In this document: positions 34,535 through 47,222 of the stretch, piece by piece
Position numbering within the stretch: position 1 is the stretch's first letter
How the letters are laid out: the number at the start of each line of letters is the position of its first letter
Assembly: GCA_964304625.1 (NCBI GenBank)
Contig: OZ199840.1
Span: forward strand, 8,804,001 to 8,868,000
DNA: 64,000 nucleotides
Reading direction: 5' to 3'
Source: Kudoa neothunni
Lineage: Eukaryota; Cnidaria
Position numbers and translations under genes: made by a program
Notes under the pieces: generated by a model
The model's database searches: none
The model's input: only the letters and a program-made list of their open reading frames with translations
Told to the model about the DNA's origin: nothing

Positions 34535-35438
34535 ATGGAGAACGTCACTACTACTGCTGCTGCTGTTGCTACTACTACTACTACTGCTGCATATCCCGTA
34601 GCAGCACCTTTCCAATATTGGTGGTTGTTAACTACCGCTGCTTACAATTGTTCCTCGCCATTTGTAATTCAGTCTCAAATTAAAGATCCGTATTTCGCCC
34701 TAGAAATTATATACGGATTGTTGGCTCTAGTTATTATTTTTATTGGTAAGCGCACAAATGACATAAATCAGTTGATTTTTGTAACCACACTTTATTTGTG
34801 TAGGAGTTCGTTTCTATTTGGTCAGCTCAAGTTTGTTGCATGCAATGGTAGTATCGATAGTGATTTCGACATGTGTGTATTATCATTTGAATTCGTTAAA
34901 ATGGATCTATCAAATATTGATTGTGGTGGCATGCACCCTGGTAATTATCACATTGGTTTCTCTGGCGAGGATTGTGTCCCGAATTTTTATATCGTTCTAT
35001 TTTGGATCAATAATTGGAATAATGGTTGTGGTGTTGATAAGATATTTTGTTATATTCTCACGAGTAAATTTGTCGCTTCTGTTCTCCACATGTAATAAGT
35101 AATAACTCGCTTTTTAGTTGTTCATAGCACCTATTATTATCGAAACATGTGCACTAATTATTACCATACCTCTTTCAATGGTGCAAGAGTGTATGTTTGG
35201 ATTACCAATGGCTGGGATGGCTTCCACATTGTTTGTTGTTATGCTGGATTATATTTTTGGCCAACGCGCTATAACACGTATTGTGTTGATCACCTTGACT
35301 TCGCTGGAACCTATTACCGTAGTTCCATGCTGGCAACATTGGGCATTGGCTTCAATCTGGGTCGTGTTGACTATTGTCGGCACATTCGTACAGTATTTGC
35401 TGACGGTTCGTAATATGAAGCTTGACTTCAATGAGTGA
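34535..35438 (+). CDS. unidentified multi-pass membrane protein, three exons
   Basis: Exons: 34535-34745, 34804-35063, 35118-35438, with introns of 58 and 54 nt (GT-AG, in frame), giving 263 residues. The N-terminus is Ala/Thr-rich, encoded partly by an ACT/GCT microsatellite, with NVT and NCS glycosylation sequons. About seven hydrophobic segments follow: EIIYGLLALVIIFIGVRF, SLLHAMVVSIVISTCVY, IYQILIVVACTLVIITLV, FGSIIGIMVVVLIRYF, LFIAPIIIETCALIITIPL, ITRIVLITLTSLEPITVV and HWALASIWVVLTIVGTFVQY. The C-terminal tail is short and charged (RNMKLDFNE). The segment number and length would fit a 7TM or a small transporter-like protein, but I recognise no signature such as DRY, NPxxY or a transporter motif. 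No function is claimed. Confidence 0.78.
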
Positions 35439-38400
35439 TCTATCGCTCTCCGATTGAATATTGTAAACACCCCACACAAACACGTGTATAACCATTTCTA
35501 CAGAGCTTTATGTCTGCATTGATATTTTTGCGATTGATGTGAGTTTTATAGCTGGCGTTTTTATCGTTTGTTTCCACTGAGAAATCTATTAATTTAACTC
35601 TTTTCAATGAGATTATATGTTCTTGCTCTCTCAGATACATTAATTCGTCTCAGCATATAAAAACATGTTTTACAATGGGTGTCTGTCTGGTAGTACTTGC
35701 ATCATCTCTAATCTCTTAGCTGCTTGAGGCAGTGTTTTCCAAGCTTTTTTTGTCTCACCCACTTTTTGATAAGAAAAATCGGGGTGCTCTACCACATTAA
35801 AATACTAATAGTAATAATCAATAATAAAACAATAATAATGGGGAGTATGTATTTTTAACGTTTTTTGAAATATAATTCAAATTAGTTATTTTTGGCGAGT
35901 ACACTTAAAATACAGTCGAGCCTCGATTATCATCCGTGAGATATTTTAGATTTTATTCGTGTTTTATTGAAATTACGTGTCGATATAGATATATGTTCGT
36001 TTATCCGTAACAACTATCTAATCATAATTCCAGATTATATACGACATTGGCAATGTAGCATATATACCAATGCAATATGGTAAACAAAAATATTTCTGGA
36101 TTCATTACTTATACATTTTTCTTTTAAAAATTCAGTTAAGTTTTAAAGTTCTTATATAAATTTGTGCTATATCTGAATATATGTCTGTATGTATTTGAAA
36201 TAACCATTAATTATCGATCGTTTAAAAAAGTAGATTACTCTTCTGTAGAGGTGTTTTTTCTATTAATTATCACTGTTTTTCCTTTTAAGTCTCAATATTC
36301 TCAGATAATAGATATGTCAACATTTTAAATTCAAATTATAGAAGTTAAAATATTTTATTTAATAAAGAATAAGAATCTGTTATAAATATAATCTACAATA
36401 TTTTGAGTATAAATTTCAAATATGCGAGCGCGTTATTGTTTTGGTTCAACTATATTGAAAAGACACTGGCTATTGACACGGAAGTTTTTAATCCGATGTG
36501 GTAAGTACGCGTGCGCGTGTTTATTTTTTAATCCCGTTAACGCCTATTTATAGTTTATCTACAGAATTAATTTTTTTAGAATCTGTTGTATTTACCTAGA
36601 TATTATGATCCGTGTCATTGGGCACTTCCTATTAAAAACGGTAGTGGCTATATCTCAGGGAATGAATATCTCTAAAACTATTGCATATATTTTGCTCGTA
36701 TTATCTAATATTTACTTAACTTAATTTTTCGTGTTTTAGAAAAATTTGAAGGAGGTTAAATTTTCAGTAGTACAACCATCCCGAGTTCATCAATATTCAA
36801 ATGTAATTATCTTATATCTTTAAACATTTTATAATTTAATAGATATAAAGTAATATAAAAGTTTGCATTATTTTGTATTTCTACAAGAAATGGAATATAT
36901 GATGACTTGATCATGTGGGTTAGAAATCATAAAATATAAATTATCACATGTAGAAATAAATTTAACATGAAATATTGAATTTTTCGGTTTATGGATGTAA
37001 TAAATTATTTGCATACATCTTTATATCCACAACTGTTGATAAATGACTCCTCCTGGCCTTACAACTGACTCTATTATCGATGGAATTTTGAGGTTGAAAA
37101 ATTCAACAATAGTAATATTTTAATGTTAACTTTTAATGAAGGTTGTTTTATGCTATTTTCAGCTTTGTCGTTATTATTTAATTGTTCCTTATGGGGTTTT
37201 AATTCATTTTTTCGCGTCAAGTTTTGTCTTTTGGGTAGGTGAAATCCCTATTTAATCACCTGAAGGCACTCAATTCTCACTATCAGAAATTAAATCGTAC
37301 AATATTTCCTTTTCTTTACTGCCACACATATCTTCAACCATATTAAATTGTAAATATTATATTCGCCAACAAATAATCAAATTTATTGAGGAAACGAACA
37401 ATAAAAACGTCATCATGATTCTGAGTTATTTTTCCCAATAGACCTTATAGACTTATTAAAGAGTTCCCCAAAGAATTCAGAAGTTTTATTAGCCAATATC
37501 GACGGAAAATTTGTTTGTCATTTTAACGTCTGTTCGAATGTTTTTATTTAAAATTGTTTTTCCTGCCTATAATTATTAATTATTGGAGCACTTTACTTAT
37601 TGTTTCCTATTGTAGGATCTACATTAAAAAATTTCCCTAAAAAGATGACTTATTCCACCGATGAATACACAATTTTTTAGGGAAGAATAGTAACTTTTGT
37701 GATATTCTAAATTTTAATTATTCATATTTTATTATGGCTACATTAAGGTCTTTAAAGGACATAAACTGCATTCTATACATAAACATGCTAAAACTCATAT
37801 TTTATTATTTAAACCCGAAAGAATACAATGGAAGATGAAATAACTTCTAGGAAAAAAATTTGTTATAAAGACTAGTTTAAAATGGGGAATACTGATTTTT
37901 TATTGAAATATTTAAAATTATATGATAATTAAACTTGAATATTGATGGACTTGGGATGGTTGCATTACTGAAAATTTATTCTTCTTCAAATTTTTCCAAA
38001 ACTTACAAAAAATTAAGTAATCATCAAGTAGTATGTAAAATATGAATAAAATATATGCAGTAAATATAGAGATATAGCCATTTCCTTAAAAAAACTAATA
38101 AAGTTGAATAATATATTATTTTTGACAAACATCAGTATAATAATTATTTTCATCCAAGATTTAATGAGGTTTTCTTTATTTCTTTATATTACTGTTAGAT
38201 CATTTTATAATATGTAAATAGATTTTTTTCTAAATATTAAACGTGATTTTTAATAAACTTAAACAATGTGTATTTATCGTCATAAATTCCAAAATGCGCA
38301 TAAATGAAAGGTATCACAATCACCATAAAAAATCAATAAGTTGTGCTATCACGAACTGTCTGGCGAAACTAAAATATTTCATTGAATAATATCCAAACAA

Positions 38401-38596
38401 AAATTAACATGTACTTTTGCGATGAGATATCTGTCCTTGACGTTGACGATATTAGATCATTATTGGTGGGAAAGATTTTGTTAGCGCAAGACGTAAATCT
38501 CTTCTTATTGTAATTTATTGTAATTTATTGATGTTAGGGCGGTTTCCCCCGGCATTTGGAAAATTTCCAATTGCGCTGAATCCATATGCTACTAAG

Positions 38597-38655
38597 CAGG
38601 GGTGGTCAAAGATTAATTGATTTATAGAATAAAAATTAATTTTTGACCACCCCTG
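38597..38655. mobile_element. 59-bp palindromic mini-hAT
   Basis: Starts CAGGGGTGGTCAAAGATTAA and ends ...TTTTTGACCACCCCTG, so almost the whole element folds on itself. Flanks CTACTAAG and CTACCAAA make an imperfect 8-bp target duplication (six of eight), as expected for hAT. Among the shortest MITE-like units; possibly a folded transcript source. Confidence 0.75.
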
Positions 38656-39506
38656 CTACCAAAAGTATGATAAAGGAAAAGGGATTAACATTTCTTTAGT
38701 TGTAGTGGAGGTAATTGAGTATTTCTCTTCAAACATCATCTGAGTGTCACATATCTATTCCTTTGATGTTATGTCACGCATTTGTGCATTCATCATGTTA
38801 TATTTCTATCAATTCTTGTTGATACTGAAATTCGGTTTCGGAAACATCGGTTAGTGGCGGTTGAGTTAGCCACGTAGGAATAATCATCTCTTTGAATCGA
38901 ACAATCTGTTATTAAAGTCTATTAGCACCATGTTTAAATGGTTTGTAATTATTTATAGAACATAACAAGATATTTCACATATAAAAATGAACAGAAGGAT
39001 ATCAAGATGAATTTTCGTGGAAAATTTGATCGACGCAATGAATCCAAAAATCTGCATTTATGCATTAGCAAAAGTTATACTTGTTCCTTGAAGTTTGGAT
39101 TTTAAAGTGAAACGTCTCTTAATGTTGCCTGCTAGTTAACTCACAAAGGCTTCCCGTCTTTTATGGTCATATAATCCCTCTCAGGTTTGTCGTCAAAGAA
39201 TTCACTCACTTGATCAAACAACTCCATAAACCTCCTTAGGCAATTTCTGTTTGATATTCATCTAACTTCATTATAGAACAACAAATGAATACGATCGGAA
39301 TTTTGATCTTTGCAAAATTGCTTGAATAATTTTTCGGCCTTGGGATTTGTTTAAATACATTATAAAACACTTGACCACATTCTGTAATATTCCATTAAGA
39401 AAAGGAGATAAATTTGTTGTCATTAGATTTTCTCGATGTATGACACTAAGGATTATTATGAACTTTGGATTTTCAAAACATTTATAAATTTTTTCCCATC
39501 ATAACG

Positions 39507-39743
39507 TCATAGCATCATAGCATCATCATAAACAGGAGCGGCACATGACAACAACTTGGCGATCATTATCTTATTTGACACAAAACAATTCTTCACTGTA
39601 GTGTAGATATCTTTTTCTGTTGTCGTTGTTTCCAAAGATGCGTAAAATAACATCTCTGCATAAAATTGTTCTTTGTCAATGTATCTTATATAAGACCGAA
39701 GAAGAGTTTCGCTGTCTCGAATTTGGGATTCAGTCAGTCGCAA
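39507..39743 (-). pseudogene. hAT transposase fragment (FAM200/ZBED5-like)
   Basis: A 78-codon open stretch reading MRLTESQIRDSETLLRSYIR, then EMLFYASLETTTTEKDIYTT and VKNCFVSNKI, which corresponds to the RNase-H-like core of FAM200/ZBED5-type hAT transposases (ETTTTATDIYxxV). A second piece near 38820-38895 (minus) matches the later FPxWLxxPxxxD region. Many stops separate them. Confidence 0.75.
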
Positions 39744-40845
39744 TGAAAACTTCCTTGTTGTAATTTTTCAATGAGTTGAATTTTGAAATTATTAGACGTC
39801 TAATCGGTTCGATCAAAGACAGTATTATTGTTAAGTGGCATGGCCTTAATTTCAGTGTCAGTGGTTTGTTAAACGGTCTTTATGAAAATTGAGATGGCCG
39901 GTTTTATCGAATTCTCTCTAACTGTTTGATTCTTTCCGTTTTTTACAATAAGCGGAGAAATTTCGCCCCTTGCCTCCAAAGTATAATTAAGTGAAAATTA
40001 AGGACCAAACATGGATAAAACTTTTTGTCGATTTTAAAATTACTCTTTACGCGAAACAAAATATTTCATTATTGAGCAAACATTATGTCAAACTTCATGG
40101 AACTATTACTCAAGCCATGATGGCATATCAAACAACAAATTTTGTGTCAAGATTATCGTTATAATGCGAAAACTCAACAATTCTGGAGAATAATGGCCTT
40201 TTTTCTCTTTCTGTCGTTTTTCATCGTAACAAAAACAGATCTGGACTTTGCGAATAAAAAGAAAACAAGACAAATATTCACAGATCCATGATGTACGACT
40301 GCGATAGTCGGTAGTCGGTGAACATCTGAGTAATACCGACGTGGTGCAAATTCAGTCGATTTTTATATTTTTGAGGTTTAAAATTTTAAAATTAGATTTA
40401 TCTTTAATCAAAGAGGGGCTGTAAGCAGTTGTAATATGAAATATTTCGGACTAAATTTTTGATGATACTTTTAGTCTTAATATTTTATTTGAATTATGAA
40501 TTAAAAATGCTGATAATCCTTTAAATATCTATCTTGTTAATTTCCAAAAAAAAATAGTATAACAACAAATGATAAATATTCTACAAACACTTATTCCTCA
40601 TTGATACTTGCATTTCACTAGTGGCGTCCATTCTGCTCCAAAAATTTTTGCGCTCCACCTTGCTTGCTGGAGAGTCTACGCCTCACGTTGAGAAACATTG
40701 TCCTAGTAGGAAAGCGCTTCATTTAACTATTGAACCGAAGGTTGCCTATCAATTGAAAGCGTTGTCGATTTACTATGGTGACAGATTCCTTTTTTAGTTA
40801 ATGAGAATAAATCTGAATATTCTTCGATGAGTTTATTTGTGTTTA

Positions 40846-42207
40846 TAAGGTTCCCCGATCTAACTCGGCACTTACGCAATCAAGATCTAGGTTTCCACGC
40901 ACATTCTCAGTTAACGCTACGCATTGATTTTAAATAAATTTTTGTTAATCTAATTGAATTTAAATATGTACGAAGTTTCAAGTGACTCAGACTCAGAGTG
41001 TACGGTTTTCAGAGCAATTCGATTGGGTTAGATCGGCATCAAATATGCAACCCAAAATAAACAAAGAAAAATCATCTCTGTCAATTTAAGAGAGAAAATG
41101 TGCAATTTTAGCTTGGATGGAAAAACTGATAGTTATATTGCTTCGGAAATGAGGTTACCGACATCCATGGTTTTGCCGATATTGTCCAAATTTAGAAGCG
41201 CCGACATTCTTGCTCCAAAACCTAGAGGGGAGACAGACTATCACTTCTTTCAATGGATCAGAAAGAAAAAATGATCAGTTTGATTGAGAAAAAACTCATT
41301 AATCTCTTCAAAAGAACTAAAACAAAAGCTTCAGGACGAATTTGGAGTTACCATATCCTTACTACAGTCGATAGGGTAATCGGAGAGTTCCATTACACTC
41401 TCAAGTCTGTGGTAAGGGTTCCTGAAAGGAGGAATTGTTATACAACAATAGAAAAGCGGTTCCGATATGAGGAAATGTTTAGGAACTAGAAGTCATTTCA
41501 ATGCATGGAAGCCTCATATTTTTGGACGAAGTGGGATTTTCTGTGGTTACCCGACCCAAAAGAGGACGCTCATTAAGAGGCAAGTCAGCTTATTGTTTTG
41601 TGCCGGCCGCTAGAAGTAGGAATATTTCTGTGGTTGCTGCAGTCAATAAAAATCACGTAAGTTATAATAAAATACATGATAAGATTGTAACCGGCGAAGA
41701 CTTTAAAGTTGCTTGCTTTAATGCTGGAGTTGAAAATTAGCTGTCTTAATAATTGGATCCTGGATTCAATATTTATCATGGATAACGCAAAAATCCATCA
41801 CTACAGAGGTCTTCAGGACATAATTGATGCGGAAAATTTAGTCATAAAATATTTGCCTCCATATTCAGCCTTTCTCAACCCTATTGATATCGTTTTTTCT
41901 GCCTGGAAAAACTTAGTAATAAGGAAGCAGTGTAAAGACAAGAAAGAGCTGAAATTAGCTATTGTATTGCTAAGTGTTTCGACGAAATAGCACACACATT
42001 GTGATGGGTTCTAACGAAAAATGCTTGGCTATATCACGAGGTCTTCTCGAAGAGAGGTAATATTAGAATAAATAACAATGATGATAGTAATTATGATTTT
42101 GAATGTTTAAGCTTACATTTTTGCGTGTTATTAAAAGAATGTGTTTGACTTAATTGCAAATTGTCGCGTTTGGTTGCAAAAATACCGAGTTAGATCGGGA
42201 AACCTTA
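40846..42207 (+). mobile_element. Tc1/IS630-like element with intact inverted ends
   Basis: Left TAAGGTTCCCCGATCTAACT then CGGC; reversed right TAAGGTTTCCCGATCTAACT then CGG. These termini of about 24 bp differ at one base and are flanked by TA at 40844-40845 and 42208-42209. The length is 1,362 bp. It holds the broken transposase at 40966-41988. Confidence 0.88.
40966..41988 (+). pseudogene. Tc1/IS630-type transposase
   Basis: Segments in order: SLDGKTDSYIASEMRLPTSM (helix-turn-helix), LKQKLQDEFGVTIS, SLIFLDEVGFSVVTRPKRGR then SLRGKSAYCF, DSIFIMDNAKIHH, and LPPYSAFLNPIDIVFSAWKN. The catalytic set reads D (LDEVGF), D (MDNAKIHH), then D in NPID 35 residues on, where most Tc1/IS630 proteins have NPIE. 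At least three frame breaks (near 41250-41330, 41490 and 41740). The DEVGF...RGxSLRGK style resembles the IS630-related branch found in fungi and microsporidia as well as animals. Confidence 0.85.
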
Positions 42208-43113
42208 TATACACAAATTAATTTTTTGGAGGTCCAATTATCATAATCAGATATACTGCATACGAATGTTTACACGTAATGAGACATTGCTGTTTGTTGT
42301 TTATTACTTATTGAAAATTTCCCAGTTGTCCCTATGGATTAAGATTAATAAATTTTAAAATCCAGAATATAATTAATTTTGAAAATTTATATATATAATA
42401 GTCATTGAATGTTGTCTAAATAATTAGTTATGATGAAAGCTTGAGACAATGAGATCCATATTTCACAAAGACAATTCTATATCCATTTCATTTTTATTAT
42501 TATTTCGTCACACTTTTGTGTTTTAATAATATAAAAAATATAAGTGGTTTATGTTATCGAGATTTTTTGAATAATGTTTTAATTATCTGTTGTTTTTCAT
42601 AAAATGACTGTGCTATAGTATATTTTAAGTTCAAAGGAAATATTATATTTTGATGTAACAAAGTATTTATAAAAATTCTAAATTAAATGTTAAAATTATT
42701 GCAATATTATAATTATTTTAAATTAATTCACAAATAATTATATTATTGAATTTGTTAATGTGAGACATTATTTGGATAAATTGGGGAGTCATTTTCGTAT
42801 TAACTCAGTGATTTAAGCGAGTTTGGTTGATAATTTTCGCTTAATCAATTATAATATTTTAATCAGTTGAAAATAGAGTACTCATAATAAACTTCCCAAC
42901 TCTTATTATTCCAATGTGTATGTAATTTCCGTCGAGATGCACAAAGAGTTTTGTTAACATAAAACACGAAAGAATTAGTATTTGAATCGAATTCGGATTT
43001 TGAATATTTGTTGATGCCCAGGTAATTTAAATTTCTCGCCGAAGTCGAACTTCACACAACAATAGTTAGGTGTTAATCAAACGACCTCATACCAAACAAT
43101 AGTAACACTTGAG
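42208..43113. other. intergenic, AT-rich
   Basis: No gene or repeat recognised. It could contain the first exon of the 43114 gene; a Met-Pro start followed by GTAATT at about 43014-43022 was considered but its phase does not fit. Confidence 0.4.
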
Positions 43114-43872
43114 TGCAAAATAATCAAACCACTGGTCAAGTGATTGATGCCAACTTGGAAAACAATCTGCTGCGATGGTATAAATTTGTTGTTGAACTGT
43201 GGAATAGTAGAAAATTCTGATTATACTGTGTAGTGATCGCAGCACAAGTTCAAGCGATTCAGAATGGGATCGTCTACTACCCCGTACGACAAGGTACTTC
43301 AAATTTGGTCATAAACTGTGTTGTCAATCGTTGGTAAATACTGGTTATTGAAGGAAAGAAATTTGTAAAAATAAAATTGCTCTCACTGAAAATGATTCCT
43401 TGATAAATAACAAATAAACAGGTGCGCACCGTCATTCACTTCGTTGTGTGGAGAAATTGGTGTGCCTAGCGATGAATCCAAACAACTCACTATTCCTACA
43501 AAATTTATGCCACCGGAAAACACTTACAAAGTGGTTCAAAAGCCCAGCCAACCTTCACTCAATCCTGCAATAACTAAACATGTCATGTTAGAGTGTGAAA
43601 GTCATCAAATCTCATATAATTGTGCTTGCGAACTCCTTGTTTGTAATCCATCGCAAGATTTAAAATCTTGCATTTGTTCCAATGACAATTCCACAAAACA
43701 GAAAACGCTTACAAAAACCCGTATCAATATTACCACTATTCAGAGTAGCACCATGAGAGAGCAGCTATGTGAGCAATTGCTAAATAAAGATTTGACCACT
43801 ACACCACCTACTCCACCACCCACCCCTCAGAATGAAGCAACATCTGAAATAGTAGATTATTCTACTTGTTAG
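43114..43872 (+). CDS. candidate Cys/Thr-rich protein, 5-prime incomplete
   Basis: Candidate exons: 43114-43177, 43234-43293 and 43422-43872, joined in frame by GT-AG introns of 56 and 128 nt. The stop is at 43870-43872. The start codon was not found, so the model is 5-prime partial. The sequence reads GQVIDANLENNLLRCDRSTS, then SSDSEWDRLLPRTTRCAPS. It continues with a region of clustered cysteines (ECESHQISYNCACELLVC, SCICSN), then a Thr/Pro-rich tail (TTTPPTPPPTPQNEA) ending DYSTC. No domain is recognised. The even cysteine clusters could form a zinc site or disulfides, but no signal peptide is visible. Confidence 0.5.
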
Positions 43873-46800
43873 GTATTTGGTATCATTTACATTTAGAACA
43901 GTGAAAATAACATTACTGACGATAACTTCCTTTCGGTAGATTTGAGGCGTTTGACACTTACATCTGATTCGAACATTCCCAACGCGGTTTATTCTCAGCA
44001 TAATTCCATAGAATAAACTCATATTAATGTATTTGTGAAATTTCGAAAAATTTTCTGTTAGAATCTCTCTAGTGCATTATTTTGGAATTATTAATTTCTT
44101 TTTTTACAACTAATGTTGGGTTGAAATTAATTTTGTAATGATAGTTCATTTGTTGGTGCTTAGCCTAAATTTTTTTAAATCAACCCACATTTATTATTTT
44201 CTTTCATCTAACCTTAAATTTTAATAATCTGATTCTAGTTTTCATTATAAAATTGTTTTGCTGTAGAAGTATCTTCAACTTTGCGACTCTCGACACGAAC
44301 ACAAAGCTATTAGAACCTCTTGTCTGTTATTTTTTATTGTTTTGGATTCACTAATTCGAATATATAATTTGTGTGAATATGTTATTAAACAATTAATTTT
44401 CTCCTAATTTCTCGACACACGTAATCTAAATAAAAGTTAAAAAGCATTTCTGAACTAATTTTTTTATTATAATTTTGATTTAATTGAATTTTGATTTTTA
44501 GCATCTAAATAAAAAAGTTTAAGTTATTATTTTTTTATTTAACTGTTTCTGTCTAGCTTAATAAAAAATATTTATAGAATAATGAATAATATTTTTATTC
44601 TTTTGAATTCAGGATTTATTGCCGAAATACATCGGAATTTTTAAAAATTTTGCTTGCACCTATATTACGTTAATTATAATATAATTTATTTTAATTAGAT
44701 ATTAAATGGTGGAACGAGATTACAGAGCATTTTTTCTATTAGTTAATCCCTTTAAAAAACACGAGAAAAAGTGTTTGATCTTTTTTGTTCACAAATTAAA
44801 ACACATGGCGCAGCTTACTGTGCTGTGGAGTTCTAGTTGGTCAGGACCTTTCCACGTTATTGTGAGAACTTGATTCATTAAACAACTGACTGTCATAGTG
44901 ACCATTATCCCAAACCTATTTTTTCAAGGGAATTGGCTATGGGTGTTCATAAATATTTTTCATCACCTCTAATAGATATCTGATGATTTATACGTTCAAT
45001 TTTAATCCTTCAAATCAGATGAAACTTCATTACAGATTCTATATACACAATATTGAGCGTACATTCTAATCATAGTTCTCTTTACGGAGTAGTGAGGTAG
45101 TGGTGTGATAGGGTCTCGCTACCTCACAATTCTCGATCCGATGACCAAACACATTATTGCGTATAGTCTGTGTACAATCGTCATCTATTTTCAACTTAGT
45201 TCTCAAGATGAAAGCAATTCTTATTTCCAAGTTCTACATAGTTTCTAAGACATTTTTCAGTGATATCTCTCGAATGGTACTGGTTACTTTCAAATTATCC
45301 ATCTCTAATAAATATAAAGTCCAACTGATATAAAATAAATTTTTCTGAATATAATTGGTGAATTTTATCCATACCCACTAGATACATGAATTTTTAAAAA
45401 AATCTCCATTATTCAAATATTTTATCTAATTCTTGCGTTTTGCCGCAATAACTATCTGAGGACAAACATTACCGTAGTGAGAGCTTAAGCACGGACATTT
45501 GACAATCAAACTAGGCAGTTTTTCCTTTTATACGCGTTTTTAAGAAATCTGTCAAAAATAATGAATTATTTTCAAACGAATTTTAAAAACAATTAAATAA
45601 ATAACCTAATGACTGAAAATTACTTTTAATAAAATCACGATAGTTTCAATCTTTGAGTACTCGATAAGTTTCGTTCATTTTTATTAAAAAGTAAATCAAT
45701 GTTCCTAAATTCTTCTCTCTTACAAGCCCCAAATATTTTCGATGAACTTAACATGGACTTTGTTTTGTTTTAATGGCATAATCCAAACATACACATTGAT
45801 ATTCAAACCATTTAGTTTCTATTGTTCACTTTAATGGACAAATTAGAAAAATTTAAAATTATTTATTCAAAAATAAATTAAATTTAAAAAATTCACGACG
45901 CAAAAGAGAAATTTAGATACCAAAAAGTCATTTAAATTATTCATCTAATATCTCCATATTTATAAAAATATTTGTTATGTGGATTAATTATGAGTTATTT
46001 TCGATATTAGAACACATAATTGACAACTATGAAATCCTTCTCAGTATATATTTTGAGAAATTATTAAAATTCTACCAAAGTATAAACAACGACGTGTAAT
46101 ATTTTAAAATCAAAAAATTAATGGAATTTGTTCAATAATTATATATACATTTGTGATTGTTTAAAAATAGAACCTACACAAAAATTTATTCTTAAAAAAA
46201 GCTCCTATAATAATCCAAATATTTTTTCTATATATAACCTCTATTTATTTTTGTTGATTATTATGTTTATTAGAACAACGAGTTAAAGGGATTATTATAC
46301 AATAGACCACGAATTTAATACAAAAACCTATCCCCTCTACAAACAATAAATATTAAACGAATAATCAGCAGGATTTTGTATTTTCTTCTTAACAATAAAT
46401 TCATAGAATACTGACAAAGCAATTGAAGGAGCAACACACATAATTGATTTCGTGACTTTGTTTCTATGGTAATCAGCGTAGAAATCTAAATCCTCGATAA
46501 TACACCGTTGTAAACGGTTAATCATTCAAAATGCATAGTCTGCAACAGTAGAAATTGTTTTTGACCATTTTTAGTTTTTCTCAAATAACCTACTGACTAC
46601 TCAATAACGTTTTTTCCCGTATTTGTTCAAAATAAATAATAAAACATGGAAATTTTGTAGTAAATATATGATATTTATCGGAAACAATAACGCAGGAGTA
46701 TATTCGAAGTTTTTAATAATTACGCTCAAGTTAAAAAATGCCTAATTACAACGAACGTACGATGATAAAATTAGATACAGATTTTATTGGAATTACTCAC

Positions 46801-47222
46801 GAACCTCATCAGGTTACCAAGTTAAGAACCGCTTCTCTATTTCTCTAACCAGAAAAGTCTGCCATCTCATCTCTCATCACCGATTTTAAAATCTATATCT
46901 GACCTCACGTAACAACAATAAATAGAGAAACAGAATAGATGCAGTAGGCAGGGCAGCATTGAAGGCTTACAACTGGCATATACAACATATGAAATCCCCA
47001 CGATAGGAAAAGATAACGTACAATGAATGAATGAATGAACGAATCACGCACAAATACGCAAAATAAATCGTAAAAAAACAATTATAGATATAGTTTAAGA
47101 AATAGAGAACAAAAGGTTTATGTAATATAATGCTCGTGTATGAATCATAGTAGTGCAAAATCAAAAAAGACCAACAATAAAATCCACACCAAATCTAACG
47201 AGATACATCATGATGATCACCA
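43873..47222. other. intergenic, AT-rich
   Basis: No supported gene. A 62-codon minus-strand ORF at 46337-46525 has no homology clue. A short hairpin lies near 45090-45127 (GTGAGGTAG ... CTACCTCAC). Confidence 0.45.

Larger units (their letters stand above)
35731..40700 (-). mobile_element. decayed hAT (FAM200/ZBED5-like) element, provisional limits
   Basis: The left end CAGTGTTTTCCAAGCTTTTT and the reversed right end CAATGTTTCTCAACGTGAGG have the hAT CAGTGTTTCCCAAnn form. Minus-strand hAT transposase pieces lie inside at 38700-40300, including the best one at 39507-39743. The flanking octamers (GCTTGAGG; TCCTAGTA) do not match, so the two ends may belong to different insertions. A Tigger-like end (ACAGTCGAGCCTCGATTATC) at about 35913 and a mini-hAT at 38597 lie within these limits. 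Confidence 0.5.

Noticed and set aside
36490-36520. GCGTGCGCG, resembling an NRF1 site
   Set aside because: Lies in a dispersed repeat also present near 50.2 kb, with no gene start nearby.
38411-38560. Plus-strand ATG frame MYFCDEISVLDVDDIRSLLV with a GTAAAT donor and TTAG acceptor
   Set aside because: The following exon reads a stop in the required phase and the longer open frame is in another phase; not a supported gene.
46337-46525. 62-codon minus-strand ORF
   Set aside because: Open and moderately protein-like, but without homology, neighbouring exons or promoter signals.
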